The notes: generated by a model not told the origin, from the letters alone. A stretch of DNA of 64,000 nt from Flavobacterium endophyticum (GCF_003634455.1 NZ_RBLC01000001.1:248001-312000), one strand, 5' to 3'. Shown: positions 29,010-38,212, numbered from the stretch's first letter. Translations and numbers: made by a program.

Positions 29010-30998
29010 ATGAAATTTCAAGTCGTATCAGATTACAAACCTACTGGCGATCAGCCACAAGCCATTGAAAAATTAAGCAAGGGCATCAATGACGGCGAAC
29101 GTTTTCAAACGCTTTTAGGAGTGACAGGCTCTGGAAAGACTTTTACGATGGCCAATGTCATCCAAGAAGTACAACGACCTACCTTGGTACTGGCGCACAA
29201 CAAGACGCTGGCGGCACAGCTGTATTCTGAATTCAAGCAGTTTTTTCCGAACAATGCGGTAGAATATTTCGTTTCCTACTATGATTATTACCAGCCGGAA
29301 GCTTTTATTCCCGTAACCGGAACGTATATCGAAAAAGACCTGTCTATCAATGAAGAATTGGAGAAGATGCGACTAAGTACGACCTCTTCACTCCTTTCAG
29401 GACGCAGGGATATCATCGTGGTTTCTTCCGTTTCCTGCTTATACGGTATCGGAAACCCTGTGGAATTTCAAAAAAATGTAGTCTCTGTAGCCAAAAACCA
29501 GATTATTTCTAGGACAAAGCTATTGCATCGACTCGTCCAATCACTTTATGCAAGGACAGAAGCCGAATTTAATCCCGGAACATTCCGAATCAAAGGCGAT
29601 ACGGTCGAAGTTTTCCCGAGTTATGGCGACGAGCCTTTCCGAATTCACTTTTTTGGAGATGAAATTGAAGAAATAGAAGCTTTTGATGCCAAGACATCAT
29701 TAGTCTTAGAAAAATATACAAATCTGAACATCTACCCTGCCAATATGTTCGTGACTTCGCCTGAAGTTTTGAACGGCGCTATTTGGGAAATCCAGCAAGA
29801 TTTGGTGAAACAAGTCGATTATTTCAAAGAAATAGGAAAACATCTGGAAGCAAAACGTTTGGAAGAACGAACCAATTTCGACTTAGAAATGATTCGAGAA
29901 TTAGGCTATTGCTCTGGAATCGAAAATTATTCACGATATCTCGACGGACGTCTGCCTGGCACAAGGCCGTTCTGCCTGCTTGATTATTTCCCAAAAGATT
30001 ATCTTATGGTCGTTGATGAGAGTCACGTAACCGTTTCGCAAGTCCATGCCATGTATGGCGGCGACCGATCTAGAAAAGAAAATCTGGTAGAATATGGCTT
30101 TCGCCTCCCAGCAGCTATGGACAACCGTCCGTTAAAGTTTGAAGAATTTGAGGCTATGCAGAACCAAGTCGTCTATGTTTCTGCAACGCCAGCCGATTAT
30201 GAGTTGGAAAAATCAGAAGGAATATACGTAGAGCAGATTATACGTCCGACCGGGCTGTTGGATCCGATTATCGAAGTACGCCCGAGCCTCAATCAAATCG
30301 ACGACCTAATTGAAGAAATCCAACAACGTGTCGAATTGGACGAAAGGGTGCTTGTCACCACGCTGACCAAAAGAATGGCGGAAGAACTTGCAAAATATCT
30401 TACCAAAGTAGCTATCCGCTGCCGCTACATCCATTCCGAAGTCGATACGTTGGAACGCGTAGAAATCATGCAAGATTTGCGAAAAGGATTATTCGATGTG
30501 CTGATTGGCGTAAACCTCTTGAGAGAAGGACTGGATTTGCCCGAAGTATCTCTTGTGGCCATATTAGATGCCGACAAGGAAGGCTTTTTGAGAAACAACC
30601 GTTCGCTGACGCAGACTGTAGGAAGGGCCGCCAGAAATATCAACGGTAAGGCGATCATGTATGCTGACAAGATAACAGCAAGCATGCAAAAAACAATCGA
30701 CCAGACGAATTACAGGAGAGAAAAGCAGATGAATTATAATACGAAGCACAATCTTTCGCCAAAAGCGCTGAACAAAAAAATAGAAAGCACTTTGGCAAAA
30801 AATTCTGTTTCGACGCAGTACTTCGAAAACCAAGCCTTAAAAGCTGCCGAACCCGAAAGCAAATACCTAACCAAGCCCGAAATCGAGAAAAAGATTCGTG
30901 AAGCCAGAAAAGCAATGGAAAAAGCGGCTAAAGATTTAGATTTCATGCAGGCAGCGAAATATCGTGATGAGATAAAAGCGCTGCAGGAGAAAATATAG
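29010..30998 (+). CDS. uvrB: Excinuclease ABC subunit B
   Basis: A 662-residue UvrB, standard length, the damage-verification helicase of nucleotide excision repair. Walker A GVTGSGKT (residues 37-44), the DNA-clamping beta-hairpin region YYDYYQPEAFIPVTGTYIEKD, the DESHVT Walker B box, helicase motifs GVNLLREGLDLPEV and QTVGRAARN, and a C-terminal UVR helix-loop (AAKDLDFMQAAKYRDEIKAL) that binds UvrC are all visible. It has its own promoter. The adjacent minus-strand TerB-like gene converges 6 nt after the stop. Confidence 0.98.
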   Translation: MKFQVVSDYKPTGDQPQAIEKLSKGINDGERFQTLLGVTGSGKTFTMANVIQEVQRPTLVLAHNKTLAAQLYSEFKQFFPNNAVEYFVSYYDYYQPEAFIPVTGTYIEKDLSINEELEKMRLSTTSSLLSGRRDIIVVSSVSCLYGIGNPVEFQKNVVSVAKNQIISRTKLLHRLVQSLYARTEAEFNPGTFRIKGDTVEVFPSYGDEPFRIHFFGDEIEEIEAFDAKTSLVLEKYTNLNIYPANMFVTSPEVLNGAIWEIQQDLVKQVDYFKEIGKHLEAKRLEERTNFDLEMIRELGYCSGIENYSRYLDGRLPGTRPFCLLDYFPKDYLMVVDESHVTVSQVHAMYGGDRSRKENLVEYGFRLPAAMDNRPLKFEEFEAMQNQVVYVSATPADYELEKSEGIYVEQIIRPTGLLDPIIEVRPSLNQIDDLIEEIQQRVELDERVLVTTLTKRMAEELAKYLTKVAIRCRYIHSEVDTLERVEIMQDLRKGLFDVLIGVNLLREGLDLPEVSLVAILDADKEGFLRNNRSLTQTVGRAARNINGKAIMYADKITASMQKTIDQTNYRREKQMNYNTKHNLSPKALNKKIESTLAKNSVSTQYFENQALKAAEPESKYLTKPEIEKKIREARKAMEKAAKDLDFMQAAKYRDEIKALQEKI

Positions 30999-31004
30999 AG
31001 CTTT

Positions 31005-31406
31005 CTAGTTTAGCTGTTCCCTAAAAATTTCAATCAATACTTCGGGTGCTATCATGCCGTTAGGTGATTCTTCCATAGCTTTCAAGATTCTTTTGATGGC
31101 AAAAGGATTCAGTCCCATATTGACGCCCATCTGCTTGATGGCTATTTCCTCCTTTTCATGAAGGACACCGTCGCAATGCATCAACAAGGCTAGCCTGTAG
31201 AATTGCTGTATACGCTGTTTTTCTGATTTTATAGGAATAGCAATTAATTCTTGGTGGAAAAGATTCTTGAAATCTTCTTTTGTAACTTTTAATTCTTGGG
31301 CAACGATGCTCAAAAACTGGTATTCTCTATCGTGGAGCTTCCCATCGACGATTGCAAAAGCAATCATTTCGGCAAGGAGGCTTAATTTCTGTTTGTAAGT
31401 ATTCAT
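31005..31406 (-). CDS. TerB-like protein
   Basis: A 133-residue all-helical protein resembling TerB/DjlA N-terminal domains: LAEMIAFAIVDGKLHDREYQFLSIVAQEL and a repeated half HCDGVLHEKEEIAIKQMGVNMGL, each carrying the acidic D-G-x-[LIV]-x-x-x-E metal-binding pattern. TerB proteins bind divalent metal and are linked to stress or tellurite resistance systems, but no other ter genes lie nearby, so a general metal or stress role is the most that can be said. Convergent with uvrB. Confidence 0.78.
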   Translation of the reverse strand: MNTYKQKLSLLAEMIAFAIVDGKLHDREYQFLSIVAQELKVTKEDFKNLFHQELIAIPIKSEKQRIQQFYRLALLMHCDGVLHEKEEIAIKQMGVNMGLNPFAIKRILKAMEESPNGMIAPEVLIEIFREQLN

Positions 31407-31463
31407 TAAATCCTTATTTTTAGCTAAAATATTCTTTTTTGTCCAATCCCAAAAATCATTCGT

Positions 31464-32258
31464 TTGAGATATTTATTCACAATTTTCTTGTCCTGCTTTT
31501 TTCTAAATGTAAAAGCACAGGAAAGCACGGCCTCGCCGCAGGTCAGTACTTTTGAAATAGAAGCCCCTCAATTAAAAACCGTCAAGAAAATATGGGTCTA
31601 TCTTCCGAAAGGCTATGCGACTTCTAAAAAAAAATGTCCTGTGATCTATATGCATGATGCACAGAACCTGTTTGACGCAAAGACTTCGTATGCGGGCGAA
31701 TGGAACGTGGATGAGACGCTGGACAGTCTGAAAACGCAAGCCATTGTTATCGGCATCGAGCATGGAAATGAAAAACGTATGGATGAGCTGACTCCTTTTC
31801 CGAACAAAAAGCATGGCGGCGGCAAGGCAGATGATTATTTAGATTTTATTGTCAACACCTTAAAACCCTATATAGATAAAAATTACAGGACAAAAACCAA
31901 TGCCAATAATACTATAATTTTTGGCAGTTCTTTGGGAGGATTGGTTTCGTATTATGCCGTCCTGAAATATCCTGACGTTTTTGGAAAAGCAGGTGTCTTC
32001 TCGCCTTCGTTCTGGTTTACGGATGAAATTTATACGATAACAGAAAAATCAAAAAAGATCAAAGCCAAGATTTATTTTTTATATGGCGATTCTGAAAGCG
32101 ACGACATGGTCATCGATGCCCAAAAGATAAAAAAGCTTTTAGACGAAAATAGATGCTACTGCCTGAAGCTTGACAAGACTGTTATTGTAAAAGGCGGACA
32201 GCATGGCGAAAAATTATGGAGAGAAGGCTTTGCCAAAGCAATTTTATGGTTGTTGTAA
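31464..32258 (+). CDS. Exported alpha/beta-hydrolase esterase
   Basis: A 264-residue putative esterase of the Fes/IroE-like family with a signal peptide (cleavage after NVKA). KKIWVYLPKGYATSKKKCPVIYMHDAQNLF is the hallmark strand, IFGSSLGGLVSYYA holds the nucleophile serine (G-x-S-x-G), YGDSESDD the acid region and KGGQHGEKLWREG the catalytic His. Such enzymes cleave ester siderophores or trans-esterify carbohydrate esters; the substrate is unknown. Translation starts at a TTG; no in-frame ATG precedes the signal peptide. A 15-bp hairpin follows the stop. Confidence 0.85.
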   Translation: MRYLFTIFLSCFFLNVKAQESTASPQVSTFEIEAPQLKTVKKIWVYLPKGYATSKKKCPVIYMHDAQNLFDAKTSYAGEWNVDETLDSLKTQAIVIGIEHGNEKRMDELTPFPNKKHGGGKADDYLDFIVNTLKPYIDKNYRTKTNANNTIIFGSSLGGLVSYYAVLKYPDVFGKAGVFSPSFWFTDEIYTITEKSKKIKAKIYFLYGDSESDDMVIDAQKIKKLLDENRCYCLKLDKTVIVKGGQHGEKLWREGFAKAILWLL

Positions 32259-32266
32259 GTAATTCC

Positions 32267-32299
32267 AACCCTGTCAGAGTTTTGAACTCTGACAGGGTT
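32267..32299. repeat. 15-bp palindromic hairpin, repeat-type or terminator
   Basis: AACCCTGTCAGAGTT pairs perfectly with AACTCTGACAGGGTT around a TTG loop. It lacks a downstream T run, unlike the other terminators here, and resembles short palindromic repeats scattered through flavobacterial genomes (inference). It could still serve as the end of the esterase transcript. Confidence 0.7.
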
Positions 32300-32315
32300 A
32301 TTCATAAAATAAATC

Positions 32316-32323
32316 TATCTTTG
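32316..32323 (+). promoter_or_regulatory. -7 box of the DUF1456 gene
   Basis: TATCTTTG matches TAnnTTTG, 15 nt before the ATG at 32339. Confidence 0.5.
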
Positions 32324-32338
32324 CAACAAATTAAGGAT

Positions 32339-32758
32339 ATGAACAATAACGATATTTTCAAAAAGCTTCGCGTAGCATTGCAATTGCGTGATGACCAAAT
32401 AGCAGAAATAATGCAATTGGTAGATTTCAGGATTTCTAAAGCGGAATTGGGCGCTTTTTTCAGAGCAGAAGATCATCCGAATTATATGGAATGTGGCGAC
32501 CAAGTATTGCGTAATTTCTTAAACGGACTGATCATCCACCTACGAGGCACAAAAGAGAATCCAAAGAATGCGATGGATGTTATCAATGAAAATAGAGCTC
32601 AATTAAAATCGGCTACTAAAAAAATTGTTCCGAAAGAAAATGTAAAAAAGCCCGCGCCTAAAGCTCCTGGAAAAAACTTCAAGCCTAAAAAGGTTGAAAG
32701 CAAAGTCAATCCGGTTGAGAAAGTACGTTTTAACAACGGAAAGAATAAAAAAGCGTAA
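32339..32758 (+). CDS. DUF1456 (YehS-like) protein
   Basis: A 139-residue protein. Residues 1-70 match one and a half DUF1456 repeats (NNDIFKKLRVALQLRDDQIAEIMQLVDFRISKAELGAFFR, then LRNFLNGLIIHLRG), the E. coli YehS family. The last ~45 residues are a Lys/Pro-rich basic tail (KKPAPKAPGKNFKPKK), which could bind nucleic acid. The ATG after the promoter box was chosen over an upstream non-ATG frame that would run through the hairpin. DUF4269 follows 3 nt later. Function unknown. Confidence 0.83.
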   Translation: MNNNDIFKKLRVALQLRDDQIAEIMQLVDFRISKAELGAFFRAEDHPNYMECGDQVLRNFLNGLIIHLRGTKENPKNAMDVINENRAQLKSATKKIVPKENVKKPAPKAPGKNFKPKKVESKVNPVEKVRFNNGKNKKA

Positions 32759-32761
32759 GGT

Positions 32762-33283
32762 TTGATTGATTTTCTGACCTTAGACTATCTCAAATCAGGA
32801 AACAAAAGACAACAGCAAGCCTTTGAAATCTTGATAAGGCAAGCCGTTTTTGAAAAGCTTTCTGAATTTTCTCCTGTCTTAGTCGGGACTATTCCTATCA
32901 ATATTGACATTGCTTCTAGCGATTTAGACATTGCCTGTTATTGGAATGATAAAAAGTATTTTACAGCTCAAGTCACGCAAGCTTTCGGAAATGAAATTGA
33001 TTTTGAAATTACCGAAACTTTAATTTCTAACAGAGAAACAATTATTGCCAGTTTCTTTATAGACAATTTTGAGATTGAAATCTTCGGACAGAATATTCCT
33101 GTGATAGAGCAATATGGCTATCGCCACATGCTCATCGAAAATAAAATTTTAGAACAAGAAGGCAAACAATTCCGAAAAAAAATAATAGCGCTTAAAGAAC
33201 AAGGTTATAAGACAGAGCCTGCCTTTGCCACACTTTTAGGCTTAGAAGGAAATCCTTACGAAGCACTTCTGGAACTTGAATAA
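32762..33283 (+). CDS. DUF4269 nucleotidyltransferase-like protein
   Basis: A 173-residue DUF4269 protein. LVGTIPINIDIASSDLDIACY resembles the GS-x-x-x-D-x-D metal motif of the nucleotidyltransferase fold, with Asp pair SDLD, followed by FEIEIFGQ as a possible third acidic strand and QYGYRHMLIENKIL. The family is uncharacterised; a nucleotidyl-transfer activity is only a fold-level inference. Translation begins at TTG, 3 nt after the DUF1456 stop, so coupling is likely. No internal ATG occurs before about residue 120. Confidence 0.78.
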   Translation: MIDFLTLDYLKSGNKRQQQAFEILIRQAVFEKLSEFSPVLVGTIPINIDIASSDLDIACYWNDKKYFTAQVTQAFGNEIDFEITETLISNRETIIASFFIDNFEIEIFGQNIPVIEQYGYRHMLIENKILEQEGKQFRKKIIALKEQGYKTEPAFATLLGLEGNPYEALLELE

Positions 33284-33287
33284 AAAC

Positions 33288-33319
33288 AAAAAATCCTAAT
33301 CTTTCGATTAGGATTTTTT
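33288..33319. terminator. Bidirectional terminator between the DUF4269 gene and sucC
   Basis: AAATCCTAATC pairs with GATTAGGATTT around a TTTC loop, with long A and T tracts on the flanks. Confidence 0.93.
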
Positions 33320-33338
33320 TTATGAATATAATCTTTTA

Positions 33339-34535
33339 TTATTTGCTCAAAGCTGCTTTCACTTGGTCAGCTGCTTCTTGGAATTGTACTGCAGACAAGA
33401 TCGGCATTCCAGAGTTGTCAATCATTTCTTTAGCAAGTTCTGCGTTAGTACCTTGCAAACGAACAATAATTGGCACTTTTATGCTGTCTCCCATGTTTTT
33501 GTATGCATCGATAACACCTTGCGCCACGCGGTCACAACGAACGATACCACCAAAAATGTTAATCAAGATTGCTTTTACATTAGGATCTTTCAAGATGATT
33601 CTGAAAGCCAATTCTACACGTTTTGCATCGGCTGTTCCACCAACATCAAGGAAGTTAGCTGGCTCAAAACCTGCATATTTAATCAAGTCCATTGTTGCCA
33701 TCGCAAGACCAGCACCGTTAACCATACAGCCTACAGTTCCGTCAAGATCCACATAATTCAAGCCTGCAGCTTTCGCTTCAACTTCGATTGGATTTTCTTC
33801 GCGAACATCACGCATTTCAGCTAAAGCTGGGTGTCTGTACAATGCGTTATCGTCAAGATTTACTTTCGCATCTACAGCAATAATTTTGTTGTCAGATGTT
33901 TTTAATACTGGATTGATTTCGAACATTGAAGAATCAGAACCGATATATGCTTTATACAAAGAGTCAACGAACTGAACCATTTCTTTGAAAGCATTTCCTG
34001 AAAGTCCAAGATTGAAAGCAATTCTTCTCGCTTGGAAAGCTTGCAATCCAACATTAGGATCGATTTCTTCAGTAAAAATCAAATGAGGTGTTTTTTCGGC
34101 AACTTCTTCGATATCCATTCCACCTTCTGTAGAATACATGATCATGTTGCGTCCTTTTCCTCTGTTTAACAAAACTGACATATAGAATTCTGAAGTTTCG
34201 CTTTCGCCTGGATAGTAAACATCCTCAGCAACCAAAACTTTGTGTACTTTTTTTCCTTCAGCAGAAGTTTGTGGCGTAATCAACTGCATTCCGATGATTT
34301 GTTCTGCCAATTCTTCAACTTGTTGCAAGTTTTTAGCCAATTTCACACCACCGCCTTTTCCTCTTCCACCTGCGTGAACTTGAGCTTTGATAACGTGCCA
34401 TCCCGTTCCTGTTTCAGCTGTCAATTGTTTTGCAACTGCTACAGCTTCTTGCGGGTTGTTAGCAACATAACCACGTTGAACTTTCACGCCATAACTGGCT
34501 AATATCTCTTTTCCTTGGTATTCGTGTATATCCAT
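33339..34535 (-). CDS. sucC: Succinyl-CoA synthetase beta subunit (ADP-forming)
   Basis: A 398-residue beta subunit, which binds nucleotide and phosphorylates ADP or GDP while converting succinyl-CoA to succinate. The ATP-grasp domain starts MDIHEYQGKEILASYGV and includes HAGGRGKGGGVKLAK; the C-terminal CoA-binding domain includes DLDGTVGCMVNGAGLAMATMD, FLDVGGTADAKRV and NIFGGIVRCDRVA. The alpha-subunit gene sucD is not adjacent, unlike in enteric bacteria but common in flavobacteria. It has its own -7 box. Confidence 0.97.
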   Translation of the reverse strand: MDIHEYQGKEILASYGVKVQRGYVANNPQEAVAVAKQLTAETGTGWHVIKAQVHAGGRGKGGGVKLAKNLQQVEELAEQIIGMQLITPQTSAEGKKVHKVLVAEDVYYPGESETSEFYMSVLLNRGKGRNMIMYSTEGGMDIEEVAEKTPHLIFTEEIDPNVGLQAFQARRIAFNLGLSGNAFKEMVQFVDSLYKAYIGSDSSMFEINPVLKTSDNKIIAVDAKVNLDDNALYRHPALAEMRDVREENPIEVEAKAAGLNYVDLDGTVGCMVNGAGLAMATMDLIKYAGFEPANFLDVGGTADAKRVELAFRIILKDPNVKAILINIFGGIVRCDRVAQGVIDAYKNMGDSIKVPIIVRLQGTNAELAKEMIDNSGMPILSAVQFQEAADQVKAALSK

Positions 34536-34566
34536 ATTAAAGTTTTTTGACTTTTTAAAAGTGCCA

Positions 34567-34574
34567 CAAAAATA
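34567..34574 (-). promoter_or_regulatory. -7 box of sucC
   Basis: Minus strand reads TATTTTTG, 31 nt upstream of the sucC ATG. Confidence 0.45.
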
Positions 34575-34771
34575 GCAAATTCCATCTAATCAGCGAAAGG
34601 AATTATCTTTTTTATTTGATGCTTGGCAAGTGATTTCTGCTGAGCCTTTTTAGATTTTCCAAATCTTCTTTTTGCAATTAAAAATCTTCTTTCAGAAGCA
34701 ACCTTTTTACCATTTTAACATCTTTAGTATATATCAAAAAACAAACAGGACACTAATCAAAACAAATAATC

Positions 34772-35185
34772 ATGAAAAATATTAAAATCTTAAGCTTATT
34801 TGCACTATTGATATTGCTCGGCTGCAATGGTGACGACGATAATCGAAATGATATTACATTAAGCGGTGAATGGAAATTGATAGAAGTGAATGGCACTATC
34901 GCTGGCATAAGACACCTATTTGTGCCTGGAATCATCAAATGGAATTTTAATACTTCAAACCATACGTTTACAGTCGTAAATAACAATACTGATGAAACCA
35001 AGCAAGATGTGTTAGAATCTGGCACCTATACTTATTCTATCGAAGGCAATGATGCCACGCCTGAACTATGCAACCAGACTTTAGTCTTAGACGGAACAAA
35101 TTACGGCTGTTATTCTATCACAACTACCACTTTGCAGATTAATCAAGGTGAAGCGGATGGAATTATCATCAAACTAATTCGTTAG
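34772..35185 (+). CDS. Lipocalin-like lipoprotein
   Basis: A 137-residue predicted lipoprotein with lipobox ILLGCNGDDD (Cys18). The mature domain resembles the lipocalin-like family common in Bacteroidetes: LSGEWKLIEVNGTIAG, IIKWNFNTSNHTFTVVNN, ESGTYTYSIEGND, YGCYSITTTTLQI. The conserved G-x-W at the start of strand A supports that fold. Ligand unknown. The gene is monocistronic and lies 124 nt upstream of lysA. Confidence 0.8.
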   Translation: MKNIKILSLFALLILLGCNGDDDNRNDITLSGEWKLIEVNGTIAGIRHLFVPGIIKWNFNTSNHTFTVVNNNTDETKQDVLESGTYTYSIEGNDATPELCNQTLVLDGTNYGCYSITTTTLQINQGEADGIIIKLIR

Positions 35186-35260
35186 AAAAAATTGTTTATT
35201 AGTAAAAATAAGTTATATACGTAACTAATTGTTGTTTTTTGTTATTTTCAGTTATCTATT

Positions 35261-35291
35261 TTGCATAAGAAGAAATGGAGTTATAGCTTTG
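35261..35291 (+). promoter_or_regulatory. Promoter of lysA
   Basis: TTG at 35261 and TAGCTTTG at 35284-35291 are separated by 20 nt, the spacing expected for the Bacteroidetes -33/-7 promoter. The lysA ATG is 19 nt further on. This is the most complete match in the window. Confidence 0.7.
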
Positions 35292-35310
35292 CAGAAAGAA
35301 ATTTAAAGTT

Positions 35311-36531
35311 ATGCAAACCAAAGATTTATTGCATCTGGCAGAAGAATTTGGAAGTCCACTCTATGTTTACGATGCTGCAAAAATCCAATCTCAATACACA
35401 AGACTCACAAATGCTTTCTCAAAAGTAGAAAGCCTGCGAATAAATTATGCCGTAAAGGCCTTATCGAATGTTTCTGTTCTAAAACTTTTGAAAGAGATGG
35501 ACTCTGGATTAGACACTGTCTCCATCCAAGAAGTCCAATTAGGATTATTGGCTGGATTTTCACCAGAAAAAATAATCTATACGCCAAATGGCGTTTCTTT
35601 TGAAGAGATTGAGGAAGTAGCGCATCTTGGCGTTCAAATCAATATTGATAACTTATCTATATTAGAACATTTCGGGACAAAATACCCGTCAATTCCTGTC
35701 TGTATTCGAATCAATCCGCACGTCATGGCTGGCGGAAATGCCAACATTTCGGTAGGTCACATCGACAGTAAGTTTGGAATCTCTGTACACCAGATGCCGC
35801 ATATCTTGAGAATTGTAGAGAATACAGGCATGCACATCAACGGAATCCACATGCATACAGGCTCTGATATTTTGGATATTGAAGTCTTCTTATACGCTGC
35901 AGAAATTCTTTTTGATACAGCAAAACATTTCAGCAATCTGGATTTTCTTGATTTCGGAAGCGGTTTTAAAGTACCTTACAAAAAAGACGATATCGAAACC
36001 AACATCGAAGAATTAGGCAAAAAATTGACCAAAAGGTTTAATGCTTTTTGTAAGGAATACGGACGCGAACTAACATTAGCTTTCGAACCTGGAAAATTCT
36101 TGGTCAGCGAAGCCGGTTTCTTTCTTGCCAAAGTAAATGTCGTAAAACAGACGACTTCTACAGTTTTCGCAGGAATAGATAGTGGTTTCAATCATTTAAT
36201 CCGTCCGATGTTATACGGTTCCCAACACCATATCGAGAATATTTCCAATCCGAAAGGTAAAGAACGATTCTATTCTGTTGTCGGTTATATATGCGAGACA
36301 GATACGTTTGCCAACAACCGAAGAATTTCAGAAATCAAGGAAGGGGATATCTTATGCTTTAGAAATGCAGGAGCGTACTGCTTCTCAATGTCGTCTAATT
36401 ACAATTCCAGATTTAAGCCAGCCGAAGTCCTTTGGTACGAAGGAAAAGGACACTTGATCAGAGAAAGAGAAACTTTTGACGATTTGATCAAAAATCAGGT
36501 CATTTTGGAATTTGAAAAAACCATGAGTTAG
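35311..36531 (+). CDS. lysA: Diaminopimelate decarboxylase
   Basis: A 406-residue PLP-dependent fold-III decarboxylase that converts meso-diaminopimelate to lysine. The PLP lysine lies in NYAVKALSN. Other marks are HIDSKFGIS, GIHMHTGSDI, the glycine-rich FLDFGSGFKV, LAFEPGKFLV, and the catalytic CETDTFANNR and GAYCFSMSSNYNSR motifs at the C-terminus. The length matches the short bacterial form. It is preceded by a good promoter and followed by a weak hairpin. Confidence 0.96.
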   Translation: MQTKDLLHLAEEFGSPLYVYDAAKIQSQYTRLTNAFSKVESLRINYAVKALSNVSVLKLLKEMDSGLDTVSIQEVQLGLLAGFSPEKIIYTPNGVSFEEIEEVAHLGVQINIDNLSILEHFGTKYPSIPVCIRINPHVMAGGNANISVGHIDSKFGISVHQMPHILRIVENTGMHINGIHMHTGSDILDIEVFLYAAEILFDTAKHFSNLDFLDFGSGFKVPYKKDDIETNIEELGKKLTKRFNAFCKEYGRELTLAFEPGKFLVSEAGFFLAKVNVVKQTTSTVFAGIDSGFNHLIRPMLYGSQHHIENISNPKGKERFYSVVGYICETDTFANNRRISEIKEGDILCFRNAGAYCFSMSSNYNSRFKPAEVLWYEGKGHLIRERETFDDLIKNQVILEFEKTMS

Positions 36532-36565
36532 TTTCCCAAATTAGTTTGGTAAATATATTTTGCGT

Positions 36566-36597
36566 GAAGGCCTCATTGCTGCCGCTTTGAGGCTTTC
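36566..36597 (+). terminator. Possible weak terminator of lysA
   Basis: GAAGGCCTC pairs with GAGGCTTTC (9 bp including one G-U) around a 14-nt loop, but only a broken T run follows. Confidence 0.35.
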
Positions 36598-36700
36598 TGG
36601 CGTCTAGAAACTTCTAAAAATAAATAACAGATAGTTAATCTGCATAAAATGATTGTTCATTATATTTGAACTTTATAAACCCAAAGAAGTATTTTTTCAG

Positions 36701-38116
36701 ATGGATAGAAGGAAATTTTTCAGAAACGGTTCGCTATTTACAATCGGAACAGCGGTTTTGAATCCTTTTCAAGGCAACGCCAATGTTTTGGATTTCGAAA
36801 CCCTAAACAAGAATAAGAAAGCCAAGAATATCATTTTGCTTGTAAGCGATGGTATGAGCACAGGAACTCTTAATATGGCTGATTTGTTCCTAAACAGGAA
36901 ATACGGCAAAGGTTCCAATTGGATCCAATTATATAAAGACAATAGAGTTTCGAGAGCTTTGATGGATACGGCTTCGGCTAGTTCTATCGTCACAGATTCA
37001 GCAGCAGCAAGCTCTTCTTGGGGCGGCGGTTTTCGCGTGAATAACGGTTCATTGAACGTTGGCCCTGACGGACAAGCGCACTTGCCAATCTGGCAAAAAT
37101 TCAAAAAATCTGGAAAAATGGCGGGATGCGTAACCACTGTTCCGATTACCCACGCAACCCCTGCTGGTTTTTGCGTGAACAGCAAAAGCAGAAATAGCCA
37201 AGAAGATATTGCCGAACAATACCTTGATTTAAATTTCGACATTATGATGGGCGGCGGACTTAATTATTTCGCGCCAGAATTACGAAAAGACAAAAAAGAT
37301 ATGTTTGCCGCTTTCAAAGAAAAAGGATACCAGGTAGCAAAAACACGTTCAGAAATGTTCAACGTTTCAAACGACTCTCCTATTCTTGGTGTTTTTTATG
37401 AAGACGGACTTCCTTATTCCGTAGATAGAAATAGCGATGAAAACCTAAAGAAAACGATTCCTACTTTGGCCGAAATGGCTCAAAAAGCAATCGACCGTAT
37501 GAAAAACCATAAAAATGGATTCGTACTCCAAATCGAAGGCGGTAAAGTAGACTGGGCGGCACATGCTAATGATATTGCGGCTTTAATACACGACCAGATT
37601 GCTTTTGATGAAGCCGTGAAAGTCGCCATCGATTTTGCCGAAAAAGACAAAGAAACTTTAGTCATTATTACTACTGACCACGGAAATGCAAATCCAGGAG
37701 TCATTTACGGAAAAGATGCTAACGATAATTTTGACAGCATCCAAAAATATACGCAGACCAACGAATGGATCTTGAACCAAATCAAGCCCAACTTCTCTAT
37801 TACCGAAGTAAAGGAAATTATTGAAAAGGCAAATGGGCACACTTTAGGTGATGAAGATGCGAAAACCGTATTAAGCTACTACGACGGGCTGCATAAAGAA
37901 GACGGATTGTACAATTACAAAAAACTTCCGTATAAAGCATTTTCTGAAATGCAGCAGAAGACAAATTCTGTCGGATGGATTAGCATGGATCACTCTGCAG
38001 ACTATGTGGAATTGGCTATGTTTGGCCCTGGGAGCGAGTTTTTGAAACCTTTCGTAAAAAATACAGATTTGCACTATTTGATGTTGCAGGCTGCTGAAGT
38101 TGAAAACAAATTTTAA
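36701..38116 (+). CDS. Alkaline phosphatase (PhoA family), probably Tat-exported
   Basis: A 471-residue alkaline phosphatase. The N-terminus MDRRKFFRNGSLFTIGTAVL has a twin-arginine RRxFF motif and a mild hydrophobic core. The first metal Asp is in LVSDGMSTG, the nucleophile is Ser100 in TDSAAASSSWGG, and metal ligands follow in EGGKVDWAAHAND, TTDHGNANPGV and MDHSADYVELAMFGPGSE. It should hydrolyse phosphate monoesters outside the cytoplasm using zinc and magnesium. A TTG start 16 codons upstream is open but would bury the Tat signal, so the ATG is used. No Pho-box is recognised. Confidence 0.92.
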   Translation: MDRRKFFRNGSLFTIGTAVLNPFQGNANVLDFETLNKNKKAKNIILLVSDGMSTGTLNMADLFLNRKYGKGSNWIQLYKDNRVSRALMDTASASSIVTDSAAASSSWGGGFRVNNGSLNVGPDGQAHLPIWQKFKKSGKMAGCVTTVPITHATPAGFCVNSKSRNSQEDIAEQYLDLNFDIMMGGGLNYFAPELRKDKKDMFAAFKEKGYQVAKTRSEMFNVSNDSPILGVFYEDGLPYSVDRNSDENLKKTIPTLAEMAQKAIDRMKNHKNGFVLQIEGGKVDWAAHANDIAALIHDQIAFDEAVKVAIDFAEKDKETLVIITTDHGNANPGVIYGKDANDNFDSIQKYTQTNEWILNQIKPNFSITEVKEIIEKANGHTLGDEDAKTVLSYYDGLHKEDGLYNYKKLPYKAFSEMQQKTNSVGWISMDHSADYVELAMFGPGSEFLKPFVKNTDLHYLMLQAAEVENKF

Positions 38117-38136
38117 GAATAATTAAAATAAAATTC

Positions 38137-38168
38137 AAGGACTGTCTTTTTAGGCAGTCTTTTTTTTA
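38137..38168 (+). terminator. Terminator of the alkaline phosphatase gene
   Basis: GGACTG-type stem: GACTG pairs with CAGTC, extended by AAG/TTT (one wobble), then a run of T. Confidence 0.75.
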
Positions 38169-38212
38169 TATTTAACATAAAGTTGTAACTAAAACTACGA
38201 CCTGTCGAGAAG

